A stretch of DNA of 64,000 nt from Listeria immobilis (GTDB lineage Bacteria > Bacillota > Bacilli > Lactobacillales > Listeriaceae), in contig NZ_JAASTZ010000017.1 of assembly GCF_014322765.1 (NCBI RefSeq), positions 1-64,000 on the forward strand, written 5' to 3'. Under the pieces are notes generated by a model that saw only the letters and a list, made by a program, of their open reading frames with translations, searched no databases and was not told the DNA's origin. This document shows, in pieces, positions 43,229 to 52,843 of this stretch (positions within the stretch are counted from its first letter, which is position 1; the number at the start of each line of letters is the position of its first letter). A program made the translations under genes and the position numbers.

Positions 43229-43792
43229 ATGGAACAAAATAAAGAAAAACTTACAAAACCGACATCAGAAAAAAACTATTTTTGGCCGATAATGATTATT
43301 TCTTTTATTGCGGTTGTGGTGATTTTACTACTCTTCTTTTCACCGATTGGCTATCAGGGAGCCGTGCATTTTGATATTACGATTTTCCCAAGAATGAATG
43401 CCATCTTTAATAGTTTTACCTTTGTATTTTTAATTATTGCACTTTGGGCGATTATAAAAAAGAAAAATATTAATATGCATCGTGGGTTTATTCTTGCAGC
43501 ATTTACATCCACATTGCTCTTCTTAGTATCTTACTTAACGTTCCATTACTTATCCGCCGAAACATCTACTTTTGGTGGAACTGGCATTATCCGCCCGATT
43601 TACTTCTTTATCTTAATTACACATAGTTTCTTAGCTGCTATTGTTGTTCCACTCGCGCTATTCGCACTTGTTTGGGGCTGGACAATGCAAGTCACTAAAC
43701 ATAAAAAAATTGTTCGTTGGACGATGCCAATTTGGTTATATGTGAGTTTAACCGGAGTTTTAGTCTATCTTTTCATGGCACCATATTATTAA
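43229..43792 (+). CDS. DUF420 membrane protein (YozB/CtaM-like)
   Basis: The 187-aa protein has five hydrophobic segments with conserved histidines in them (NMHRGFILAAFTSTLLFLVS, SYLTFHYLS, ITHSFLAAIVV, TKHKKIVRW). These match the DUF420 family, which includes CtaM, needed for maturation of heme-copper quinol oxidases. A role in terminal oxidase assembly is thus likely. It stands alone, with a strong terminator behind it. Confidence 0.85.
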   Translation: MEQNKEKLTKPTSEKNYFWPIMIISFIAVVVILLLFFSPIGYQGAVHFDITIFPRMNAIFNSFTFVFLIIALWAIIKKKNINMHRGFILAAFTSTLLFLVSYLTFHYLSAETSTFGGTGIIRPIYFFILITHSFLAAIVVPLALFALVWGWTMQVTKHKKIVRWTMPIWLYVSLTGVLVYLFMAPYY

Positions 43793-43850
43793 AAAAATAA
43801 GCGTTCAAATGCTTCTCAAAAGAAAGAAGCATTTTGAACGCTTATTTTTT
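43792..43850. terminator. Bidirectional terminator between convergent genes
   Basis: A stem of more than 18 bp (AAATAAGCGTTCAAATGCTTC / GAAGCATTTTGAACGCTTATTT with one mismatch) is flanked by A and T runs. Confidence 0.9.
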
Positions 43851-44549
43851 CACAGTAAAACTTTTGGTGATGACTTTTTCTTCTACAACAACTCCATGAA
43901 GTTCGCCGCCAAAAACAGCCCCACCATCGATATCAAGCCTTGTTTTATCGCTAGAAACCCAGATATCTGCGCTTCCATCTTTATGTAAATTTTGTACTGG
44001 GGTATGTCCAAAAATAAATACTTGCCCCGTCTTATTTTCTCCAAATAAAAATGGTTCTCGAATCCAGTAAAAATCTCGTTGTTCTGTATCATGCCAATCT
44101 TCTTTAGAAAAATCTACGCCGGCATGGACAAAAACATACTTCCCTTCTTCATAATAAAGAGGTAAGTTTTGGATAAATTCAATGAGCTCCGAAGACTCCA
44201 GTTTAATTCTTTCCGCTAGTCCTTCTGGTGTTGTTTTTTTATCAAGCGAATCAGAAATAAGGGATTGAATTGTTTCCATACCACCTTGACTCAAATAGTA
44301 GTGCATTTTCTCAGAGGGATTTTCTAACCAATCCAGTAACATTTGTTCATGATTGCCTTTTAAAACAATCGCTTCTGAATTATCCACTAGCTCTTTCACT
44401 CGCCGAAGAACTGCTGCTGGATTTTCACCGCGGTCAATTAAATCTCCAACAAACAAGAGTCGTTCACGCTGCTCATCCCAGTTCTCTAAAAGCTCATCTA
44501 ATAATGTAATTTCTCCGTGTACATCCCCTACTGCAAAAATTGGCTTCAT
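43842..44549 (-). CDS. Serine/threonine-type metallophosphatase (PrpE/ApaH-like)
   Basis: The 235-aa product has the PPP-family blocks VGDVHGE, VGDLIDRG, LKGNHEQ, HAGVDF and FGHTPVQN, which bind two metals. It is of the bacterial type that acts on phosphoproteins or dinucleoside polyphosphates. The start at 44549 has GGAGG seven bases upstream, while an ATG two codons before lies too near the SD. Confidence 0.9.
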   Translation of the reverse strand: MKPIFAVGDVHGEITLLDELLENWDEQRERLLFVGDLIDRGENPAAVLRRVKELVDNSEAIVLKGNHEQMLLDWLENPSEKMHYYLSQGGMETIQSLISDSLDKKTTPEGLAERIKLESSELIEFIQNLPLYYEEGKYVFVHAGVDFSKEDWHDTEQRDFYWIREPFLFGENKTGQVFIFGHTPVQNLHKDGSADIWVSSDKTRLDIDGGAVFGGELHGVVVEEKVITKSFTVKK

Positions 44550-44570
44550 ATTCATTCCTCCAAATTCACA

Positions 44571-44612
44571 TAAAAAGAAATATCCTTTCGCTAATTCTTA
44601 TTAGCAAAAGGA
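44571..44612 (-). terminator. Terminator after the coiled-coil gene
   Basis: On the minus strand TCCTTTTGCTAAT pairs with ATTAGCGAAAGGA and is followed by a T-rich run; it lies between two minus-strand genes. Confidence 0.72.
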
Positions 44613-44622
44613 CGCTATTTCC

Positions 44623-44832
44623 CTATTTGGTACTACCTTCTACTTTTTTAATTTTTTTCTCCACTTCCGAAATTTCGTGACGTAATGCACTTAATCTTAC
44701 TTCTACAGCATTAATCGGTCCATTTTGGAGTTGTGGGTCTTCAAAATCTTTTGTTTCACTAAGTACTTCTTGATATTCTCGTCGTAAATCAATTAACCGA
44801 TCTTCTAGTTCTCTTAAGTTCTCTTTGGCCAT
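44623..44832 (-). CDS. Small coiled-coil protein
   Basis: A 69-aa protein made of two helices with heptad-like spacing (ENLRELEDRLIDLRREYQEV and SALRHEISEVEKKIKKVEG) joined by a short loop. I do not recognise a named family. GGAGGTGG precedes ATG. It is monocistronic with its own terminator. Confidence 0.72.
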   Translation of the reverse strand: MAKENLRELEDRLIDLRREYQEVLSETKDFEDPQLQNGPINAVEVRLSALRHEISEVEKKIKKVEGSTK

Positions 44833-45014
44833 TTCGCCACCTCCAAATTAATCATACCATCTAACCTTTTCCCCAAAAAGAAGCAACTTACACCTATTTT
44901 AATAAAAAAAATGAAACACTTCAAAATACTGTATTACTCCTAAGAAGTATGCTATTTTAGTAATAGGTATTTTTGCTATTATACTTAAAATAAATTTAAA
45001 AAGGAGTTTTCATT

Positions 45015-45908
45015 ATGATGACTATTTCACAAGTAAAACAGACAGCTAAAGAGTCGCTTCGTGGCAACTGGGGAATTGCCATTGGAATATTTGTCCTTGC
45101 TTGGTTGCTTGAAACTATTGCGAGTGGCATATTAGGTTGGATTCCATTTATTGGTTGGATTGCGTTAATTTTACTTACAGGACCTTTATATGTTGGGGTT
45201 TCTTGGGTATACCTAGCAATTAGTAGGAAGGAACTACCTGATGTTGCCTACATGTTTAGTGGTTTTAAAGAATTTGGGCGTACTTTCTTGGCTTACTTGC
45301 TAATCTGTATCTTTACATTTTTATGGAGTTTACTTTTAATTGTACCAGGTATTATTAAAGCTTATTCCTATTCACAAACATTCTTTATTTTACGAGATAA
45401 TCCAAATATCTCCGCTTTAGATGCAATCACAGAAAGCCGCCATATGATGAATGGACATAAAGGTAGACTATTTGGGCTTTCTCTTACCTTTTTACTTTGG
45501 TATTTAATTCCAATTGCGGTTGGGATTGTTGGTGTTATTATTATTGCAGGTGGTATGGCTTCTATCTCTTATAATACAACTGATCCTACTGAAATTATTA
45601 ATGCACTTGCTGCCGGAGCTACATTTGGTGGTCTCGTACTTATCTTAGCTTCTTGGGTAATCTCTTTAGGAATTTCGCTATATGTGTATCCATATTTTAT
45701 CACTTCTGTAGCTGTATTTTATGATGATTTATATGCAGCAAACGAAGCAACTTACACAGACGAAACCGTGATTGTGGAAGAAGAAGTGGTGGATCCATTC
45801 GCAAAATCCGAAGAAGATCCATTTGCTGACGATACTCATCCAGAAGGTTTTGGACCTGAAACAACCAAAGAACCCGAAGCTCCAAAAGATGAAAATGAAC
45901 CAAAATAA
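45015..45908 (+). CDS. DUF975 family membrane protein
   Basis: The 297-aa product has the DUF975 layout: ISQVKQTAKESLRGNWGIAI, about five TM segments, PGIIKAYSYSQTFFILRDNP, and an acidic, disordered C-terminal tail of about 55 residues (DPFAKSEEDPFADD). The function is unknown. ATGATG at the start has AAAGGAG upstream. Its 3' end overlaps the following acetyltransferase gene. Confidence 0.85.
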   Translation: MMTISQVKQTAKESLRGNWGIAIGIFVLAWLLETIASGILGWIPFIGWIALILLTGPLYVGVSWVYLAISRKELPDVAYMFSGFKEFGRTFLAYLLICIFTFLWSLLLIVPGIIKAYSYSQTFFILRDNPNISALDAITESRHMMNGHKGRLFGLSLTFLLWYLIPIAVGIVGVIIIAGGMASISYNTTDPTEIINALAAGATFGGLVLILASWVISLGISLYVYPYFITSVAVFYDDLYAANEATYTDETVIVEEEVVDPFAKSEEDPFADDTHPEGFGPETTKEPEAPKDENEPK

Positions 45909-46434
45909 CATTTCTGCTGGCGGACTGGATTTTCTAGTCCGCTTTGCTTTGCCAAATGATCGCTTAAAAATAAATGAATTGATGTTAAATACTGCTCGCT
46001 GGCTAAAAGAATCGGGTTCTAGCCAGTGGAATGATATTTTAGAAGGCCATGATGTCCATCATATAGAAGAACGCATTGAACTTGGTGAAGTAGCTCTTTT
46101 TGAAACATATGAAGCTTTACTTGCTGGTGTCATGATTATTCGCCAAACACCTAGCGATTGGGATTCAGAATTATGGGGAGAATTAGCTGATGAAACTGCT
46201 TTTTATCTGCATCGCATCATGGTTTCCCGAGAGTTTAGCGGTATTTCTTTGAGTAAGCAAATGATTAATTGGTCCGAAAAGCTTGCTATATCGAGTCATA
46301 TTTCGTTAGTTCGTTTGGATTGTATTGAAACAAATGATAGACTTAATCAAATGTATCGCAGCTATAATTTTCAATTTATAGGAAAACAAAATGGATTTAA
46401 TTTATACCAAAAAAACTTCCACTTATCTAAATAA
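45895..46434 (+). CDS. GNAT-family N-acetyltransferase
   Basis: The 179-aa product shows VRFALPNDRLKINELMLNTA, the acceptor region, and YLHRIMVSREFSGISLSKQM, the acetyl-CoA-binding motif A (divergent from R/QxxGxG/A). The last part has RLDCIETNDRLNQMYRSYNF. The substrate is unknown. The start lies inside the end of the DUF975 gene (ATGAAAATGAAC), so it is translationally coupled to it; ATG 45889 is an alternative. Confidence 0.8.
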   Translation: MNQNNISAGGLDFLVRFALPNDRLKINELMLNTARWLKESGSSQWNDILEGHDVHHIEERIELGEVALFETYEALLAGVMIIRQTPSDWDSELWGELADETAFYLHRIMVSREFSGISLSKQMINWSEKLAISSHISLVRLDCIETNDRLNQMYRSYNFQFIGKQNGFNLYQKNFHLSK

Positions 46435-46455
46435 TAGATAGGTGGAAGTTTTTTT
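46414..46455. terminator. Bidirectional terminator overlapping the GNAT stop
   Basis: The perfect 16-bp stem AACTTCCACTTATCTA / TAGATAGGTGGAAGTT is followed by seven T; the GNAT stop codon lies in the loop. Confidence 0.88.
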
Positions 46456-47104
46456 ATCGGTATGCTTGAATTATTAACTCAGCAAACATGGCTTTGATTG
46501 TTTTTCTTGCTGTTTCTAAATCTTCCTTTGCGAGTTGTTCGTATATTTCACTGCTTTTTTTATTTGTCCATTCACGTATCTCGACTGATTTAAAAATATG
46601 AATTCCATCAGAAAAAGAGATAATTTGAAAGAAAATTTGTTTTGCGATAGTAATTTGATATGGATTATCAGCAAAACTAATTAAACCAAGAATAAAACGA
46701 TGATGCGCATCAAAATAATTTTCTAAATCCGTTAAATAGGAATAGCGTTCCATCTCTTGAAGACGTTCATTGAGCTTTTCCACATCCATAATCAAGCCAA
46801 AATGCGCCACCTTCACAATAGCTGCATCTACTAAAATACTAATCGTTTCCATTAATTGTACATATCGTTTAGAGTCAATTAAAACATCATTTAAGACTGC
46901 GCCGCTATTTTCATGATAAGTGACAATTCCTTGAGCAGCAAGTGTTGCAATCGTTTTTCGAAACGGAGAGCGACTTACACCAAATTCAGCAGCCAGCTTT
47001 TCTTCTGCCAAATGTTGATTAGGAGTCAATTCTCCATTTTTAATTTTTATTAAAAGTCGGTCATAAACCATCTTTTCGAGTGTTTTATATTTGTTTGCTA
47101 CCAT
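46454..47104 (-). CDS. GntR-family regulator, FadR/FCD type
   Basis: The 216-aa protein has a GntR winged helix (LEKMVYDRLLIKIKNGELTP, then AEEKLAAEFGVSRSPFRKTI) and an all-helical C-terminal domain of FCD type (YFDAHHRFILGLISFADNP, with a ligand-site His). It lies 45 bases before the large YhgE/Pip gene, which is followed upstream by another GntR gene. Control of that gene is likely. Confidence 0.85.
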   Translation of the reverse strand: MVANKYKTLEKMVYDRLLIKIKNGELTPNQHLAEEKLAAEFGVSRSPFRKTIATLAAQGIVTYHENSGAVLNDVLIDSKRYVQLMETISILVDAAIVKVAHFGLIMDVEKLNERLQEMERYSYLTDLENYFDAHHRFILGLISFADNPYQITIAKQIFFQIISFSDGIHIFKSVEIREWTNKKSSEIYEQLAKEDLETARKTIKAMFAELIIQAYR

Positions 47105-47148
47105 TTGTAGGCCCCCTCGTTGCTCGTAATTATATCATAAAACTATTT

Positions 47149-49839
47149 TTAATGAATTAACTTGCTTTGTTTTGCCTTTTTGGATAGTTTTGGAATAATT
47201 TTATCGAGTGGTTTTTTCAGCAATACACCAAATCCGATGAATAAGATGGCAAAACCGCTAAGAACAGCCATATCTATCCAAACAGTTGGCATATAAAGCC
47301 CACCCACACTTTCTCGAATTAAACTTACCGCATAAGTAAATGGTAAATAAGGATAAATCGCTTGGAAAAATGGTGGTGAAACTTGAATCGGAAAGTTCCC
47401 GCCTGCTCCCGATATTTGTAAAACTAAGAGAATAATCGCAATTCCTTTTCCGACATTATTGAATAACGACACTAACGTATAAACAATCGTCATAAAGACA
47501 ACACTAATGAACATGCTAAAGAGTACATGTAGCAATGGTTCAGCAATAGAAACATCAAGTAAGAAAATATTACCTAACGTAACGATTAATGCTTGCATAA
47601 GTCCAATTGATAGGAAAGTAAGCAATCGACCAAAATAACGATGATAATGACTAAATATCCCTGCTGGTACTTCTACATCAACTCGAAGCAAGGAGATAAG
47701 TAGCAAAGCTCCAACCCATAAACAAAGTGCAGTATAAAAAGGAGAGCTCGCCGAACCATAATTAGGAATTGGATAGTAACTAGTTTCCTTTAAATTAACA
47801 GGATTGGCTATGAAAGAACTATCCTGATCCGCATCATTTCGGAGCATTTTAATAATATTTTGCAAATCATAATTTTTATCAAAATCGGTTATCTTATTTG
47901 CAGCTTTGTTAATCGCGGTTTCAAATTCTGGTAATTCTTCACGGGATAAATTAGCTGCAATCGTAATCGCTTTTTCAAATTCCGGCATTTTTTCTTGAAT
48001 AAGATTGGAAGCTTGGTCGATTTCTTTTTCCAATCCTGGCAAATCATTTCGAATAAAATCAGCCGCTTTTTTAATATTTGCTTTTACATTTGGATAATCA
48101 TTTTGATAAAAAGTAGCTGCTTCGTTAATGCCTGCAATTATTGTATTAAGTTTAGTATCAATCACTTCCGTTGTTTCATCTAGCGTTTTTTGAATTTCTG
48201 GTAGGCGTGACTGGAATTCTTTTAAATAAGTTTGACCAGTTTGAAGTGTTTTTTTAGAGTCTTGTAATACCTGGCTAATTTCTGGAATTTTCGCTTGTAG
48301 GTTTTGAAGCAATTTTTGACTATCTGCTAAGTTACCTTGAATTTGATTGAGACCGGTTTTAACTCTTGGAACAATTTCTGCATCATAGCTATTTAAAATT
48401 TGTTGCAATTTCTCGCTAACAGTTTTCGCTTGTGTATTCAGTGTGTTCAATAGTTCCTTAGATGGTTGTTCGCCATTTTCGAGCTGTGTGCGAACTTTTG
48501 TAATCGTTTCTTTTTGTGTAGTTAAATCGGAGTTAATGGTTTTAAGGTTTGTAATCAAATCGGTAAATGGTTTATTCGGCAAAGTTTCATTTAAACTTTC
48601 TAATGTTGCTGTTTGTTGGGTAATCATTTGTTGTAATGAAACTATATCTTGTTCCATTTTATTTAATTCTGTCATTGCTTGATCTGCACTAATAGAGCCA
48701 TTTTCGATTGCTTCCGTTATTTGATAAACATTATCTGCCATTTGCTTCATTAAAGTTAGATTTTGCTTTATTGCAGGCGCTAAAGTATCAAATGAATGAT
48801 TGATTTCATTAGCAAAATCGGATACTTTGTTTACGTATCCATTACTATTTTGAGCAATATTTTGGACAGTAGGTATAGCTTCCATTGCTCCGTTAATTAC
48901 ATCAAGTGCTTTTCCTGACTCATCTACCGCATCGTTCACTGATTTTTTAATTGTTCCAAAGTTTTCATCTACCTCTTTTACGGAGGATGCGATTTGTTTT
49001 ATTTCCGGGATTTTCTGCTGAAGAACTAAAATATCCGCTCCGAGTTGATCGATTTTCGGCAATTGTTGCTCGACTAATAATACATTTTCAGTTGCTTGAT
49101 TAAGTTCTGGAATTTTTTTATTTAACTCTACAACCTGATTCGCTTTGGCTTTTAATTCTGGAAGTTTGGCTTCGATTTTGACTGCTTCTGCTCCCATTTT
49201 TTTTATTTCTGGCAAAGCATCTTGTACTTGAAATACTTTTGTTTTTAAATGTCGAATTGTCGGCAACTCATTTTCGAGGTCAATTCCGGCTTGATTAAAC
49301 TCTTCTAAAACAGCTTTACTAACAGTTCCAACAAATTCTGAACTAATTTGGTTTACAATGGTCGTCGCTCCACTTTCTGTCATTTTTGGTGCGATGGCAT
49401 TAATTTTTTCATTAACAGAGTAATCAATTGTCGGCTTTTTAACATTATCACTTACAACTGAGACCATATCAGCAGAAAAATCTTTTGGAATATGTATTGC
49501 CGCATAGTACTTCCCGCTTTTTACACCTTTTTCTGCTTCCTTTTCACTTACAAAGGTCCAACCTAATTTATTATTTTTTTCAAGTGTTTCTTTCAGTTGA
49601 TTTCCGACATTAATTTGTTCTGGCTTTTGACCTGGGACATCTACTTCTGCCCCCTCATCATCAATTGAAACTGCTACCTTTATTCCAGAAGTATTAGAAT
49701 AAGGATCCCACAGTGCTTCAATATTAAACCATGCATATAATGACGGCAAAATAATCAATGCAATTACTAATAACAATGCTAAAGGCGCTTTAAATAAGCG
49801 GCGCCAGTCTAAAATAAAAATTTCATATACTTTCCGCAT
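47149..49839 (-). CDS. YhgE/Pip family membrane protein
   Basis: The 896-aa protein has an N-terminal TM (APLALLLVIALIILPSLYAWFN, then ALWDPYSNT), an extracytoplasmic region of about 600 residues and five TM segments at the C-terminus (from ASSPFYTALCLWVGALLLIS). The extracytoplasmic region is made of coiled-coil repeats with spaced LP/IP motifs (LPEIKKMGAEAV, LPELKAKAN, IPELNQA and more). This is the phage-infection-protein (Pip)/YhgE family; Lactococcus Pip is a phage receptor, and relatives are linked to ESX/type VII and ABC-2 permeases. The start ATG has GGGGGG upstream. It is flanked by two GntR regulators on the same strand. Confidence 0.88.
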   Translation of the reverse strand: MRKVYEIFILDWRRLFKAPLALLLVIALIILPSLYAWFNIEALWDPYSNTSGIKVAVSIDDEGAEVDVPGQKPEQINVGNQLKETLEKNNKLGWTFVSEKEAEKGVKSGKYYAAIHIPKDFSADMVSVVSDNVKKPTIDYSVNEKINAIAPKMTESGATTIVNQISSEFVGTVSKAVLEEFNQAGIDLENELPTIRHLKTKVFQVQDALPEIKKMGAEAVKIEAKLPELKAKANQVVELNKKIPELNQATENVLLVEQQLPKIDQLGADILVLQQKIPEIKQIASSVKEVDENFGTIKKSVNDAVDESGKALDVINGAMEAIPTVQNIAQNSNGYVNKVSDFANEINHSFDTLAPAIKQNLTLMKQMADNVYQITEAIENGSISADQAMTELNKMEQDIVSLQQMITQQTATLESLNETLPNKPFTDLITNLKTINSDLTTQKETITKVRTQLENGEQPSKELLNTLNTQAKTVSEKLQQILNSYDAEIVPRVKTGLNQIQGNLADSQKLLQNLQAKIPEISQVLQDSKKTLQTGQTYLKEFQSRLPEIQKTLDETTEVIDTKLNTIIAGINEAATFYQNDYPNVKANIKKAADFIRNDLPGLEKEIDQASNLIQEKMPEFEKAITIAANLSREELPEFETAINKAANKITDFDKNYDLQNIIKMLRNDADQDSSFIANPVNLKETSYYPIPNYGSASSPFYTALCLWVGALLLISLLRVDVEVPAGIFSHYHRYFGRLLTFLSIGLMQALIVTLGNIFLLDVSIAEPLLHVLFSMFISVVFMTIVYTLVSLFNNVGKGIAIILLVLQISGAGGNFPIQVSPPFFQAIYPYLPFTYAVSLIRESVGGLYMPTVWIDMAVLSGFAILFIGFGVLLKKPLDKIIPKLSKKAKQSKLIH

Positions 49840-49867
49840 CAAAAGCCCCCCTATTTATTTATAAAAT

Positions 49868-50509
49868 CTATCTAAAAGTACGAATAATATATAAATTCAT
49901 TAGTTTATTCACTACTTCTATTGCTTTTTCGTGCTCTTTTGCCACCATAAAATTGGACAATTGATCAATGCACTCTAGCGTCTCTTTTTCTAAAAGGACA
50001 GGAATCATCTTAATATCTTTTTGCGCTTTATTAAAAAAATCGCGTTTCATTTTTCGAACCATGTCTTCTGCATAAATATTTGCTAATTGTGACACAAATT
50101 GGAGTAACCATTTGCTGAGTAATGTTAAATACATATCGTCATCATCTTCTTTACCAATTTGTCTCATTTCATTTAGTATTGCGTCGCCTTTTTCCGGTTT
50201 ATAGGTCAAGTTTTTATTTTTACACTTTTCGATTGTTTGAATGATAAGAATTTCTCCCATTTCTAGTAATTCAATAAATCGACCAGCGCTCATGCTACTT
50301 TCAATTACAATCGCACCACGATTAAGCTCATACTCTATCAACTCTTCTGAAACCAAAATAGCAATTGCTTTTCTAACAGGTGTCCGACTAATAGATAGTT
50401 CTTTTGCAATACCTGCTTCTGAAATATGTTGTCCGACATGTAGCTTCCCACTGAGAATTTTTTCTTTGATAGTATAATATGCAAGTCTTTCATATGTTTG
50501 TTTTTCCAT
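49868..50509 (-). CDS. GntR-family regulator
   Basis: A 213-aa protein with the GntR domain (ERLAYYTIKEKILSGKLHVG, EAGIAKELSISRTPVRKAIA) and a helical C-terminal domain. The HTH is close to that of the GntR protein at 46454, and both flank the YhgE/Pip gene. I use ATG 50509, with GGGGG seven bases upstream. The ligand is unknown. Confidence 0.85.
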   Translation of the reverse strand: MEKQTYERLAYYTIKEKILSGKLHVGQHISEAGIAKELSISRTPVRKAIAILVSEELIEYELNRGAIVIESSMSAGRFIELLEMGEILIIQTIEKCKNKNLTYKPEKGDAILNEMRQIGKEDDDDMYLTLLSKWLLQFVSQLANIYAEDMVRKMKRDFFNKAQKDIKMIPVLLEKETLECIDQLSNFMVAKEHEKAIEVVNKLMNLYIIRTFR

Positions 50510-50532
50510 AGTTGTTCCCCCGTTTTCTATGT

Positions 50533-51483
50533 TTAAAAGTATTTTCTTCGCCAAAAAATTACTGTTACTCCCGTCATAATAAATAACGTAAATAGTAATA
50601 TCAATGCAAAAGCATGTTCATTATTCATAAAAGGCAATTTAATATTCATCCCGTAAATGCTTGCCACAATGGTAGGTAGCGATAAAATAATCGTAAAAGA
50701 AGTTAAAAATTTCATAACAATATTTAGATTATTAGAAATCACCGAGGAAAACACGTCTGACATTCCGCTAATAATTTGAGTATATGTATCTGTCATTGCA
50801 ATTGCTTGTTTATTTTCGATAATGACATCTCTTAGTAAATCATGATTCTCCTCTTGTTGCATAAAATGTTCTACATCTTCCATTTTATCTAGGATTGCTT
50901 TATTGGATTGCAGTGCTGTTGCAAAAAAAACCAAACTTTTTTGAACGGCCATAAATGCATATAACTGTTCGTTTTTCATTGATTTTTTAATCTGTAGTTC
51001 TAAATTATTTGTTTGTTTAATGATTTGATTTAAATATTTGAGGTAATAATAGGATACAGCATATAATAATTTTAACAAAAATTGCTTATGGTTGGTTGTA
51101 TCATAAAGCTCCAACTTCATTGAACGGATATCCTGCAAAATTGGTAAGTCTCGTAAGGAAATGGTGACAAGATGATTTGTTGTTAAAACAATACCAATTG
51201 GGAGTGTTTCATACATCGCATAGCCCAACTCATCCTCCGATTCATAAGGGCAATCCACAATTACTAATGAATGTCTTATATCTTGTTCGGCTCGTTTTAA
51301 TTCTATTCTAGAGCGCTCTTCTGAATCAAGTGCATCTAATATGTATGGCTTCGGAACGTCCATTTCTTTACTTAAACGCCCAATCTCATCTTCGGACGGA
51401 TTTGTTACTTTAATCCAGCAGCCTTCTTCTATAGCGGAAAGTTGTTCCATTTTTTCATTCGTTGTTTTAAAAAATTCAATCAT
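50533..51483 (-). CDS. CorA-like Mg2+/divalent cation transporter
   Basis: The 316-aa product has a cytosolic N-terminal funnel domain, two TM helices at the C-terminus and the signature YGMN (in ASIYGMNIKLPF) at the end of TM1. It carries Mg2+ or Co2+ into the cell as a pentamer. SD GAAAGGAG precedes ATG. It runs into the GntR gene with 23 bases between, and no Mg riboswitch is seen upstream. Confidence 0.9.
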   Translation of the reverse strand: MIEFFKTTNEKMEQLSAIEEGCWIKVTNPSEDEIGRLSKEMDVPKPYILDALDSEERSRIELKRAEQDIRHSLVIVDCPYESEDELGYAMYETLPIGIVLTTNHLVTISLRDLPILQDIRSMKLELYDTTNHKQFLLKLLYAVSYYYLKYLNQIIKQTNNLELQIKKSMKNEQLYAFMAVQKSLVFFATALQSNKAILDKMEDVEHFMQQEENHDLLRDVIIENKQAIAMTDTYTQIISGMSDVFSSVISNNLNIVMKFLTSFTIILSLPTIVASIYGMNIKLPFMNNEHAFALILLFTLFIMTGVTVIFWRRKYF

Positions 51484-51569
51484 CTATAAGTCTCCTTTCT
51501 TTACGATATGTTTCATTTGTGTTACATTATTATTAATAATAATTCATTTATGACAAAGGGGCGATAAAA

Positions 51570-51854
51570 ATGGAATTTATGTCGATGATAATAACAGGAC
51601 TTGCTTTAGCTGCAATTGTGTCTGGTCTTTCTTTTGTAGTAAGTAAACTTAGTGGTTTATCTTGGTTTTGGATAGCATTTTGTGCAAACAGCGGTTTCTT
51701 TATAACTTTTATTGCTGTACAAAGCGCATTTCCAGACAATGCCGCTCTAGCTCTTTCTTACTTAAATCTTGGGATTGGTATCTTCCTAACTCTCCAAACA
51801 ATTTTCCAGTCAAGCAACTGGCTTCTTAAAAAAACGATGCAACGAAGACATTAA
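51570..51854 (+). CDS. Small membrane protein, three hydrophobic segments
   Basis: A 94-aa protein: MEFMSMIITGLALAAIVSGL, WFWIAFCANSGFFITFIA and LALSYLNLGIGIFLTLQTIF form three hydrophobic helices, with a basic end KKTMQRRH. Not recognised. SD AAGGGGCG precedes ATG. It stands alone and divergent from the CorA-like gene. Confidence 0.7.
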   Translation: MEFMSMIITGLALAAIVSGLSFVVSKLSGLSWFWIAFCANSGFFITFIAVQSAFPDNAALALSYLNLGIGIFLTLQTIFQSSNWLLKKTMQRRH

Positions 51855-51894
51855 AAATAATAACTAACTGTACCTTTCCCTTATTATCGCATCA

Positions 51895-51937
51895 AAAAAC
51901 TGTTTAAGCGCACATTTCGCTTAAACAGTTCTTTTTT
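51895..51937. terminator. Bidirectional terminator
   Basis: The perfect stem AACTGTTTAAGCG / CGCTTAAACAGTT is flanked by A and T runs, between convergent genes. Confidence 0.9.
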
Positions 51938-52775
51938 ATTTAAAATGAATCATAATCCCATTTGAATCTATAACAGAGATAGTATGTTCAAAACGGCTTA
52001 CTTGATACCCTTGCCCTTCTAATTGCTTGGTAATGGCTTCTTTATTTGATGTTACTATCGTAAACCAAGCAAGCCCAACTTCTTGGTTTTGCAAACTTTG
52101 TATATTTTGACCAGCCCACATATTAGTTCCAATATGATGATGATAATCCCCTGCCGCAAAAAAACGAGCTGATGGAATGGCTGTTGTTAAGTTCATTCCA
52201 AGTGCACTGCGATAAAATTTTTCCGCCTCATCAACATTAGCAACTTGTAAATGTACATGACCAATTTTAGTACCCGCTGGCATCCCAGTAAATCTTTTTT
52301 CAGAAACTATCTGTAGTAAACCATCGACATCTACTTCCTCCGTTACCATTGGCAAATTACCTTGTGCATCACGCATCCAATCCTGCTTATTTCGATCAGC
52401 ATAAATTTCAATGCCATTTCCTTCAATATCATGTAAATAGAGCGCCTCACTGAAAGCATGATCTCCAGCCCCATCAATTGGATAGCCTGATTTAATTAAA
52501 TGTGCCAATACATTTGCCAAGCTTTCTCTAGTTGGTAAAAGAAATGCTGTGTGATATAAACCAATCCGAGGAACTTCTGGAACTACTGCATTATCTATTT
52601 TGTGTAAAACAAGTAGTGCCTCATTTGTTCCACTTACACCAAGCCGAACTACTCGTTCATTCTGTTCAAGCACTTTTAAACCAATAACTTCCTGATAAAA
52701 ACCCTTCATCTCCTCTAAATGACCTACATTCAATACTACTTCACCAAGCCGCATCATCTCATTTATTTTCTCCAT
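51936..52775 (-). CDS. VOC-family dioxygenase (CatE-like catechol 2,3-dioxygenase)
   Basis: A 279-aa protein with two VOC modules. The second has IGHVHLQVANVDEAEKFYRS (His ligand) and DYHHHIGTNMW (second His), and a Glu-bearing end is in the divergent IMIHFK; the first has RIGLYHTAFLLPTRESLANV. It resembles Bacillus CatE, which opens catechol rings. ATG 52775 has AAAGGAG upstream; an upstream in-frame extension has none. A perfect dyad CTTAC-N5-GTAAG about 70 bases before suggests thiol- or quinone-sensing control, as for catDE. Confidence 0.85.
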   Translation of the reverse strand: MEKINEMMRLGEVVLNVGHLEEMKGFYQEVIGLKVLEQNERVVRLGVSGTNEALLVLHKIDNAVVPEVPRIGLYHTAFLLPTRESLANVLAHLIKSGYPIDGAGDHAFSEALYLHDIEGNGIEIYADRNKQDWMRDAQGNLPMVTEEVDVDGLLQIVSEKRFTGMPAGTKIGHVHLQVANVDEAEKFYRSALGMNLTTAIPSARFFAAGDYHHHIGTNMWAGQNIQSLQNQEVGLAWFTIVTSNKEAITKQLEGQGYQVSRFEHTISVIDSNGIMIHFK

Positions 52776-52843
52776 ATAAAACGCTCCTTTTATTGTAATA
52801 TCTCCATTACAACACAAGAAACATTCCATTTCCAATAAAACGA

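Noticed and set aside
52776-52835. Upstream extension of the CatE-like gene by 20 residues
   Set aside because: The extension covers the likely promoter and lacks an RBS, while AAAGGAG lies before ATG 52775.
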